60,850 bases of DNA, taken from contig PBBL01000065.1 in the NCBI GenBank assembly GCA_002716585.1, positions 1-60,850 of the forward strand, read 5' to 3'. Of the stretch, positions 54,460 through 60,850 are shown piece after piece; within the stretch, counting starts at the first letter, position 1; each line of letters opens with the position of its first letter. Origin of the DNA: Myxococcales bacterium (GTDB taxonomy: Bacteria > Myxococcota_A > Bradymonadia > Bradymonadales > GCA-2716585). A program made the translations under genes and the position numbers. The notes below the pieces were generated by a model. It was given only the letters and a program-made list of their open reading frames with translations. It did no database searches and had not been told where the DNA came from.

Positions 54460-54624
54460 GGTTCGCTCGGGCCGCAGGTTCGGTGGAGGTATGTCTCAAG
54501 CGGGCGGGGCGCGTCAAGGTGGCTTGAATCCTTGCCTACATGATGCCACACTCGGCACGGCTGGTGACATCTGAATCGAGGGCCCGCGTTGTCTGCGAGG
54601 TGGGCTTGAAGGAGAGGTTTCGAG

Positions 54625-55677
54625 ATGACAACCCCACCCTCTGATCGTTGGGCGTGGTGTGTGCGTGTGGCGGTCGCGGTCCTGGCGGCGAGCGCGGCGC
54701 CGACGGCCTCGGAGGCCTGTACCATCTGGACGAGCCGCGACGGCGCGGACGTGCACTTCGACCCCAGCGACATGCCCATCCCGGTCTACGTGCAGGTCGA
54801 CGGGTCGGCGGACTTCCCCGACTCCGACGACGAGCTGCGGGCGATCGAGGCCGCGCTGGAGACCTGGTCCCAGGTCCTCTGCGGTGAGGACGAGGGTCAG
54901 CTCGTCTTCGAGTACATGGGGGTGCTCGACACCGACCCCGAGAATTACGACCCCGGGCTGTTCCGCGACGAGAAGAACCTGATCTCCTTCATCAACGAGG
55001 GGTGGCCCTACGATCCGCTCACGATCGCCACCACCCGCGTGCAGTTCGAGCAGGACACCGGGCGGATTTTGGAGTTCGGCATCGCCCTCAACGATCAGTG
55101 GACCGACTGGGCGACCCAGGATGGCGGGAAGCCGGACACGTTCGACGTGCAGGCGGTCATGATGCGGGAGCTGGGCTTGATCATGGGGTTGGGCGACTCG
55201 GAGGTCGACAGCGCCGTCATGAGCCCCTTCTTCGTGGAGGCCAACGACTCCAAGCGGACGCTGAGCAACGACGACGTGGCCGCCATCTGCGAGCTGTACG
55301 CGCCAGGCCGCGAAGACTGGTCGATGCCGCCTGAGGACGCGGTCTGCGCCCGTGAGCCGCACCCCTTCGGGGCTCCCCCGACCAACAACAGCACCGTGGA
55401 CGCGGGGATGGACGACACCTCCGGGGGAGCTGACACCAGCGAGCCGGACCCTCTCGGCGTCGGCGAGTCCTGCTCCTCCGACTCCGACTGCGGCTCGGGG
55501 TTGAGCTGCGGTTGCCCGGAGTCCCTCGGCGACTGCGCGACGGACATCTGCTTCGAGCCCGAAGGCGGCGGCGGTGGCTCGGACAGCGGCTGCGCGACCG
55601 TCGCCGCGCCGCGCTCCAGCCCGCTCGCGGCGTTGCTGGCGCTGCTCGCCTTCGTCGCGGGGTGGCGCCGGGGGTGA
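54625..55677 (+). CDS. Matrixin-like secreted protein with lost zinc site and MYXO-CTERM-like tail
   Basis: 350 residues. Signal peptide (VRVAVAVLAASAAPTASEA), an M10/matrixin-like domain (WTSRDGADVHF, PVYVQV, IEAALETWSQV, VMMRELGLIMGLGDSE, VMSPFF, LSNDDVAAICELY). In matrixins the site is HExxHxxGxxH; here it is Arg181-Glu-Leu-Gly-Leu185-Ile-Met-Gly-Leu-Gly-Asp191, so His1 is Arg, His2 is Leu and His3 is Asp. A linker with a CSSDSDCGSGLSCG repeat leads to the C-terminal GC...hydrophobic helix...WRRG, the MYXO-CTERM/GlyGly-CTERM-like sorting pattern. Probably a catalytically dead, surface-exported binding protein. GGAGAGG precedes the ATG. Confidence 0.8.
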   Translation: MTTPPSDRWAWCVRVAVAVLAASAAPTASEACTIWTSRDGADVHFDPSDMPIPVYVQVDGSADFPDSDDELRAIEAALETWSQVLCGEDEGQLVFEYMGVLDTDPENYDPGLFRDEKNLISFINEGWPYDPLTIATTRVQFEQDTGRILEFGIALNDQWTDWATQDGGKPDTFDVQAVMMRELGLIMGLGDSEVDSAVMSPFFVEANDSKRTLSNDDVAAICELYAPGREDWSMPPEDAVCAREPHPFGAPPTNNSTVDAGMDDTSGGADTSEPDPLGVGESCSSDSDCGSGLSCGCPESLGDCATDICFEPEGGGGGSDSGCATVAAPRSSPLAALLALLAFVAGWRRG

Positions 55678-55855
55678 AGGCGGTGATGTGCGCTTTTGTC
55701 ACACCTGCCCTGTGGTCCCGATGTCACACCGAGGCGCGCGCACCCCGGCGTGAGGCGCGCTGAAGCGACCTGGGCGGCGCGGTGTCGCTGGCGCATGTCT
55801 TGCAAAGACATAGGTGCTGGTTGTGTCAGGTCATTTCTTGGTGAGGGGTGTTGCG

Positions 55856-57901
55856 ATGACGCGTTCAACCCGAAAGTCTGTTGGTTTACGAGGCGGCGCG
55901 ATCGCGTGGTGGCTCGCGGCGGCGCTGGCCGCCGCCGGGTGTGGAGACAGCGGCGGCGATGGCGGCGGCGCAGGCGCAGGCGACGAGGGCATGAACGGCG
56001 GCGGCTCGGGTGGGAGCCAGGACGACGCGGATCTCTTCAACGACACACCGGCCTGCAACCACATCGACGATCCCGGCAGCTGCGACGGCTGGGTCTGCTA
56101 CCAGGACGAGTCGGGCACGATCTGCGAGCGCACCCGGAACGATTACCCGGACAGCCGCCCGGGGTGGGAGTGCACCGACGACGCCAACCCGGGCTACACG
56201 ACCTGCATCCGGGAGGACAGCCCGGGCGGCGGTGGCGGTGGCTGGGTCTGTATGGACGACGCCAACGGCGATCTGAGCTGCACCCGTGACGACCACGGCG
56301 GCTACGACAACTGGGATTGCACCTACACCGACGATGGGATCGAGTGCATCCGCACCGATGGCCCTGGAGGCGTCGTCGGGTGGGACTGCGTCGACGACGC
56401 CAACGGCACCACCTGCACCAGCGACGACCCCAGCCACGCCAACGACAGCCCCGGCGGCGGGCAGTGGGAGTGCGTCACCGACAACGACACCCGCATCTGC
56501 AACGACGACCACGACGACGACGAGCCCGGTCGGGCGCGGGACAACCCCACCGGGACCGACGGCTGGACCTGCGAGGACACCAACGACGGCCGCGTCTGCG
56601 TCGCCGATGACCCCGGCGGTGACGGCCCCGGCGTGGAGGACCCCGACGAGGGCTACGACACGCCCGACCACGGCGAGAGCTGGGACTGCATCGACTACGA
56701 AGGGGAGCGCATCTGCGTTCGGGACGACCCGGGCGGCGGCGAGCCGGGCGGCATGGCCGGGGACAACCCCGGCGGCGGTGGGGCGGGCTGGGACTGCGAG
56801 TACGACGACGCCACCGACACCACCATCTGCGTCGGGGAGCCCGACACCCCGACCGACGACGGCGACTGGGAGTGCTACGAGGAGCCAGGGCGGCGCGTCT
56901 GCTCCGATGACAGCCCGGACAACCCCGGCGGCGGCGACCCCGTCCTGACCGACTGCGGTGACCCGACCGGCAACCTCCGTGGGCGCGTGTGCGCCCCCAG
57001 CGGGGACTTCTGGGTGGTCGGCGCCACCGTCAGCGTCACCTACACCGACTGCAACGGCGACGTCGTCACCTTGAGCACCCAGACCGACGCCCAGGGCTAC
57101 TTCCTGATCGCGGGCATCCCCGAGGGCACCTACCAGGTGTCCGTCCGCAAGGGCCCCTACCGCAGGACCTACCGGGCGACGATCACCGCAGGCGAGACGA
57201 CCACCATCCCGCTCGGGGACCTGTGCTTCGACCAGTCCACGGCGATCGCCGTCGTGACCGGCCGGTACGACCAGATCGAGCGCGTCCTCGACCGCCTCGG
57301 CTTCACCTACTCGCTCTTTGATGGCTACCCCGAGAACAACGGCACGCGTGAGCTGTTGGGCGACCTCGACCGCATGCGCGGCTTCGACGTCATCTTCATG
57401 AACTGCGGCACGACCTTCCGCGGGATCTTCGACAACCCGATGATCGCCGCGGTCGTCGAGGACAACCTGCGCGAGTACGTCGCCGGAGGCGGGCGCCTCT
57501 ACGTCTCCGACTGGGACTGGTTGTTCTGGGAGTCGGCCTCGCCGGACTCCTTTGACTTCCACGGTGGCGACGACACGTCGCAGGCGGACGTGCTCCAGGG
57601 GCACAGCGGCTACCGACCGGCGACCGTGCTCGACCCTGAGCTGCGCGCCGCGCTGGGCGAGGATCGGGTGACCCTGAACTTCGACTACCCGAACTGGGCG
57701 GTGATCGAGTCGGTCGCCGCGGACTCGCGCGTCTTCCTGCGCGCGGACATCGAGCTGGTCCGCGGCGGGGTCATGCGCGACGTGCCCGTGCTCGTGTCGC
57801 GCCGCGTCGGCGAGGGGGAGGTCGTGTTCACGAGCTACCACATCCACGAGAACCAGGCGATCAACGCCATCTTCTCCTACACCGTGTTTGGCTTCGAGTA
57901 G
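55856..57901 (+). CDS. Lipoprotein with ten W-x-C repeats, a carboxypeptidase-regulatory-like and a ThuA/GATase-like domain
   Basis: 681 residues. Lipobox AAAGC (Cys29), Gly/Asp linker, then ten acidic repeats of the form W-x-C-x(7-11)-C (GWVCYQD, GWECTDD, GWVCMDD, NWDCTYTD, GWDCVDD, QWECVTD, GWTCEDT, SWDCIDY, GWDCEYD, DWECYEE; about 70-350), then a carboxypeptidase-regulatory-like beta sandwich (LRGRVCAPSGDFWVVGATV ... GTYQVSVRKG) and a C-terminal ThuA/class I amidotransferase-like fold (DVIFMNCGTTF, YVAGGGRLYVSDWDWLFWE, VVFTSYHIHENQ). GAGGGG is about 7 bases before the ATG at 55856. Surface protein of unknown role. Confidence 0.75.
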   Translation: MTRSTRKSVGLRGGAIAWWLAAALAAAGCGDSGGDGGGAGAGDEGMNGGGSGGSQDDADLFNDTPACNHIDDPGSCDGWVCYQDESGTICERTRNDYPDSRPGWECTDDANPGYTTCIREDSPGGGGGGWVCMDDANGDLSCTRDDHGGYDNWDCTYTDDGIECIRTDGPGGVVGWDCVDDANGTTCTSDDPSHANDSPGGGQWECVTDNDTRICNDDHDDDEPGRARDNPTGTDGWTCEDTNDGRVCVADDPGGDGPGVEDPDEGYDTPDHGESWDCIDYEGERICVRDDPGGGEPGGMAGDNPGGGGAGWDCEYDDATDTTICVGEPDTPTDDGDWECYEEPGRRVCSDDSPDNPGGGDPVLTDCGDPTGNLRGRVCAPSGDFWVVGATVSVTYTDCNGDVVTLSTQTDAQGYFLIAGIPEGTYQVSVRKGPYRRTYRATITAGETTTIPLGDLCFDQSTAIAVVTGRYDQIERVLDRLGFTYSLFDGYPENNGTRELLGDLDRMRGFDVIFMNCGTTFRGIFDNPMIAAVVEDNLREYVAGGGRLYVSDWDWLFWESASPDSFDFHGGDDTSQADVLQGHSGYRPATVLDPELRAALGEDRVTLNFDYPNWAVIESVAADSRVFLRADIELVRGGVMRDVPVLVSRRVGEGEVVFTSYHIHENQAINAIFSYTVFGFE

Positions 57902-57907
57902 GCGCCG

Positions 57908-59185
57908 TCAGCGCTCCAGCCCGCGCACCAGCGTCACCCCGGCGGGGTTGGCTCCAGGCGGGGTCGACAGCGTCGGGGTCTGCTCGCGGTTGGCCTGGCG
58001 GGCGTCGCGCTGCACCTGCGGGGTGACGTAGCGCGCCAGCTCGTCGAGGGTGATGTCGCTGTCGTTGTTGGCGTCGGCGCCGCCGCGCAGCCCCTCCAGC
58101 AGGTGGTAGGTGAACAGCCCGTGCGACGCCTTCGGGGCCGCCCCGGTGGTCTGCGCGGCCTCGGCGGCGGCGAACGTGGAGACGCCGCGCTTGGGCTTGT
58201 CGACGCGCACGGGCACCAGCGGACGGGTCCCGTCGGCGATCACCGAGCGGTCGCCGCTCCCGGAGAAGCAGGCGTCGAGGAAGACCAGGACCTGGGCGTT
58301 GGGCAGCTTCTCCAGCGTGGCGTTGAGCTTGGTGATCGAGTAGCCGCGGGTCTTGAGGTAGGCGGGGTCGGCGTCCCAGGGGACGAGGTAGGCGTCGCCC
58401 GTCTCCGGGTCCGGGGCGCCGTGCCCCGAGAAGAACACGTAGACCGGCCCGCTCGGCGCTGCGCCCGCGTTGCGCGGCAGCCACTCCTCCAGCGCCGAGG
58501 CGATGTCGCCGCGCGAGGCCCGGTTGCCCAGCAGGAGCTTGATCTGCTCCGGCGGCACCCCCAGCGTCTCGCGCAGGTAGGCCTCGAACGCCTTGGCGTC
58601 CTCCTCGGCGTGGCGCGCTGGCGCGAGCTTGTCGCGGTAGGCGTCGATGCCGATCACCACAGCCCAGGCATCGCGGCCGTTGGTCCTGGAGGGCGGGTTG
58701 CCCGCGGGCGTCTCGGTCGGGTTGGGCGGCGGGACGTTGACGATCTGCGTGCTGTTGGAGGCGTAGTTGTTCAGGTCCATGGCCGCCAGGTCGGCCATGA
58801 TCGTCTCGACCAGGGTGCTCTCCGGGTCCATGTCGAGGATGATCGTGGTGTTGTTGTCGAGCACCACGACCCCGCTCCGCAGGTCGTGCAGGGACCAGCG
58901 CGCCTCGGAGAAGCGCCCGACCCCGCCCACCTCGATCTTCAGCTCCAGGTCGGCGTTCGCCCCCGCGGTCACGGGCAGCGCCGTGCGGCTGTTGAGGAGG
59001 TCCTTGCGGAGCGACGACTCGACCCGCTCGTCGTCGGCGATCGTCAACGTCCCCTCCTCGATCTGGATGCGGAGCGTCGCGCGCGGCTCCTCGGTCTTGA
59101 CGACCAGGGGCGCCTGCGAGGCGCAGGCGGTCAACGTCGCGAGCCCCAGCGCGAAGAGGAGCAGCGGAGCGGTGGTCCGAAACAT
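57908..59185 (-). CDS. Caspase-like (C14/metacaspase fold) lipoprotein
   Basis: 425 residues. Lipobox LTAC (Cys21). Residues ~25-170 form an N-terminal beta-rich region of unknown type; ~175-400 form a caspase-like domain with AVVIGIDAYRD, catalytic His near 255 in VFFSGHGA, catalytic Cys near 306 in LVFLDACFSGSG and HGLFTYHLLEGL. An EF-hand-like loop DANNDSDITLDEL follows. Both catalytic residues are intact, so it is probably an active peptidase, placed in the envelope by its lipobox. GGAGG is 5-6 bases before the ATG at 59185; an ATG 12 bases upstream would place the ribosome site inside the gene. Confidence 0.85.
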   Translation of the reverse strand: MFRTTAPLLLFALGLATLTACASQAPLVVKTEEPRATLRIQIEEGTLTIADDERVESSLRKDLLNSRTALPVTAGANADLELKIEVGGVGRFSEARWSLHDLRSGVVVLDNNTTIILDMDPESTLVETIMADLAAMDLNNYASNSTQIVNVPPPNPTETPAGNPPSRTNGRDAWAVVIGIDAYRDKLAPARHAEEDAKAFEAYLRETLGVPPEQIKLLLGNRASRGDIASALEEWLPRNAGAAPSGPVYVFFSGHGAPDPETGDAYLVPWDADPAYLKTRGYSITKLNATLEKLPNAQVLVFLDACFSGSGDRSVIADGTRPLVPVRVDKPKRGVSTFAAAEAAQTTGAAPKASHGLFTYHLLEGLRGGADANNDSDITLDELARYVTPQVQRDARQANREQTPTLSTPPGANPAGVTLVRGLER

Positions 59186-59277
59186 GGCGGCCTCCATCGG
59201 GTAGAAACACGTGTGGTCGTGGCGCCTGGGCGCTGTGGGTTCAAGGTATCGTTACAGGGAGGGAGGAGGCAACAGGC

Positions 59278-60492
59278 TCAGAGGCGCTCGATCGCCTTCT
59301 TCCACCGCAGGGAGTCGCGCCCGTAGCTGAGCCCGGTCGCGGACTCCAGCACCTGGATGGCGCTCTGGGACGCCTTGGGGCGAGACGCCTGGAGCATCTG
59401 CTCCAGCACAGGGAACGCCTCATCGAGGATCGGCTTGCGCAGCGAGGGGATGTGGACCAGCTCGTTGATGACCGAGATGGCCGACGCGCGGTCGGCGGTC
59501 GAGGGCAGCTGGAGCATCCGAAGCACCGAGCCGGTGTCGATCAGCGCCTCGCCGGTGTCGCGCGCCTTGCGCAGCTTGGGGACGAGCGCGTGCGCGGCCT
59601 CGCTGCGCACCTGGTGGTTGGGGTCGAGGAGCGCCGCCGCGAGCACCCGCGAGGCGAGCGCGTCGTCGGTGTCGAAGCCGAGCAGCCCCGACGCGGCGCG
59701 CCGCCAGGTGGGATCCTTCTCCTGGGTCGCGATCGCGATCAGCTCCTGCCGGTGGAGCGGCACCTGCTCGCGAAACAACGCGATGTAGGGGGCGAGCTGA
59801 TCGTGGTCGCTCTGCCAGAACCCCTCCTCGGGCGTGGTCTTCGGCGCGACGCCGCGTTGCATCAGATCCACCGTGATGTTGCTGTACTCGCCGTACAGCT
59901 CCAGGAGGTTGGTGGAGAAGGACAGCGTCTGGTTCGGCGGGTCGAGCAGCTTGAGGCGGGTGTGGTCGTCCTGCTCCACGACGTCGATCGTCACGTACGC
60001 CGTGCCGTCGGTGTAGAAGACCGGGCTGATCCCCACGTAGGCGTAGTTCCCCGAGCGCCGCAGCCGCTCCACCAGCCCTTCGCCGCGCCAGCCCAGCGGG
60101 AGGCTGTCCCCCACATCCAGGCTGCTCCTGGCGGTCAGGCGCTGGCACGCCTCGCCGTCCTGCGCGCCGAAGCAGTCCACCCCCATCAGCACATAGCGCG
60201 CCTTGCGCACCACCACCCGCGACGGCGTCGCGTTGTGGTGATCGGTCGGGGTGATGTCGTCGTTGTCGTCGGGTGTGCGCTGTCTGGCGTCGGTCAGCTC
60301 GATGGGGGCCAGCGGGGCGCTGGGAGCCTGGAGCGGCTCAAGCGACGGTCCCAACGGCATGAGCCCCTCCAGCGGAGTCAGGGAGAAGGGGTTGGGGCCA
60401 GGGTGACACGCCGCCCCTATCCATAAGATCAACGCCAGCGCCCCCAACGTCCGTGTGGGGAGCGTTTTGTTCGTTCGCAACGCCTGGTGCAT
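59278..60492 (-). CDS. HEAT-repeat-like lipoprotein
   Basis: 404 residues from ATG 60492. Signal with lipobox IGAAC (Cys29), Pro-rich linker, an N-terminal domain (about 95-220: RYVLMGVDCFGAQ, NYAYVGISPVFYTDG, NQTLSFSTNLLELYGEY) and C-terminal HEAT-like helical repeats (about 240-400: TWRRAASGLLGF, NHQVRSEAAHALVPKL, RASAISVINELVHI). It lies just upstream of the caspase-like lipoprotein on the same strand (92-base gap), so the two may be co-expressed. No assigned function. Confidence 0.7.
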   Translation of the reverse strand: MHQALRTNKTLPTRTLGALALILWIGAACHPGPNPFSLTPLEGLMPLGPSLEPLQAPSAPLAPIELTDARQRTPDDNDDITPTDHHNATPSRVVVRKARYVLMGVDCFGAQDGEACQRLTARSSLDVGDSLPLGWRGEGLVERLRRSGNYAYVGISPVFYTDGTAYVTIDVVEQDDHTRLKLLDPPNQTLSFSTNLLELYGEYSNITVDLMQRGVAPKTTPEEGFWQSDHDQLAPYIALFREQVPLHRQELIAIATQEKDPTWRRAASGLLGFDTDDALASRVLAAALLDPNHQVRSEAAHALVPKLRKARDTGEALIDTGSVLRMLQLPSTADRASAISVINELVHIPSLRKPILDEAFPVLEQMLQASRPKASQSAIQVLESATGLSYGRDSLRWKKAIERL

Positions 60493-60562
60493 GGCCCGGT
60501 GCCTCGCCCGGTGGTTGTCGTAGATCCGTGGCTGCTGCATCCACCCACAGCAAACCGCTTAC

Positions 60563-60591
60563 ACTCTACGTCAACGTACTGGACGGGACAA
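60563..60591 (-). promoter_or_regulatory. Candidate promoter for the HEAT-repeat lipoprotein
   Basis: On the minus strand TTGTCC (60591-60586) and TAGAGT (60568-60563) are separated by 17 bases, about 70 bases before the ATG at 60492. Confidence 0.4.
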
Positions 60592-60719
60592 ACGATCTCG
60601 ATTGACACAAATATTTCCTGGTTGGGGCCATTTTTTCCACAGCGCGCTCCTCCCGACCCGGTGCTGGCGCCGGAGGGCGGGTGTGGGTTATACCCACTCA
60701 TACGACGCCGGGAGCGACC

Positions 60720-60850
60720 ATGGAGCGCGGGGCGCGCCAGGTCGCGGGCGAGTCAACCTTGCAACACGAGCTTCCGATGACGGATCCTGACCGAAAGCGC
60801 CTGGACGATTGGCTCGATCGCGTGCTGCACGACCTGGTCAAGTACCTGGA
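60720..60850 (+). CDS. N-terminal fragment of an unidentified protein (runs off the right edge)
   Basis: 43 codons from ATG 60720 to the end of the window: MERGARQVAGESTLQHELPM, then TDPDRKRLDDWLDRVLHDLV, a helical start. GGGAG lies about 6 bases before the ATG. A second in-frame ATG at 60777 (MTDPDRKRL) could also be used. The GTGGGT-TAT-ACCCAC inverted repeat at 60683-60697 lies just upstream and could be an operator. Too short to identify. Confidence 0.55.
   Translation, partial: MERGARQVAGESTLQHELPMTDPDRKRLDDWLDRVLHDLVKYL

Noticed and set aside
60602..60632. Perfect TTGACA as rightward promoter of the last gene
   Set aside because: No -10-like element lies 15-19 bases downstream (the sequence there is GGGCCA).

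Overview
The window is chromosomal DNA of very high GC content. It looks like a predatory or social deltaproteobacterial-type lineage (Myxococcota, Bradymonadota or a relative). The evidence is gene content: three Ser/Thr protein kinases (two of them kinase-NTPase-TPR giants), eight predicted lipoproteins several of which are Cys-rich, a MopE-type metal-binding motif, a MYXO-CTERM-like tail, DUF2914 lipoproteins and a caspase-like protein. No IS element, phage gene, CRISPR array, tRNA or rRNA was seen. Most genes are tightly packed, and the noncoding strands carry long spurious open frames, as expected at this GC content.

Layout. 1-3.5 kb (minus strand): start of cysS, a Ser/Thr kinase, purF. 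3.7-13.4 kb (plus): a signalling block of two paralogous kinase-NTPase-TPR proteins that flank an SGNH-hydrolase-like protein and a helical-repeat protein. 13.5-21.4 kb: an envelope block with a large modular Cys-rich lipoprotein whose frame has no stop codon where expected, two divergent DUF2914 lipoproteins, a CreD-like membrane protein and a MopE-motif lipoprotein. 21.4-29.1 kb: rep-type helicase, a Tat-exported DUF4159 protein coupled to a vWA/glutamine-amidotransferase-like membrane protein and to mobA, an MBL-fold hydrolase and an M15-type peptidase. 29.2-35.5 kb: a sigma54-activator-like AAA+ regulator lacking GAFTGA, then dapD, an aminotransferase (probable DapC), a membrane protein and an M20D peptidase (possible last step of the succinylase lysine/DAP route). 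35.7-39.4 kb: gapA-pgk-tpiA-secG. 39.9-44.4 kb: rho, rpmG and an archaeal-type alaS. 44.5-60.85 kb: mostly envelope and secreted proteins: YtxH-like, an NAGPA/DUF2233-like anchored protein, a seven-PPC-repeat lipoprotein coupled to a Rieske protein, a TIGR04283-like glycosyltransferase, a matrixin-like protein that has lost its zinc ligands, a lipoprotein with ten W-x-C repeats, a caspase-like lipoprotein and a HEAT-repeat lipoprotein. An unidentified gene runs off the right edge.

Housekeeping operons (gapA-pgk-tpiA-secG, rho, rpmG, dap) have readable promoters and hairpins, including a shared 12-base -35 region before gapA and rpmG, a 17-bp perfect hairpin between gapA and pgk, and a long C-rich leader before rho. 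The accessory blocks point to kinase-based signalling and a heavily decorated cell surface. The most unusual items are the stop-less Cys-rich lipoprotein, the archaeal-type AlaRS, the pseudo-matrixin, the W-x-C repeat protein and the lipid-anchored caspase with an EF-hand-like loop. All functional calls come from reading motifs by eye, without database searches.
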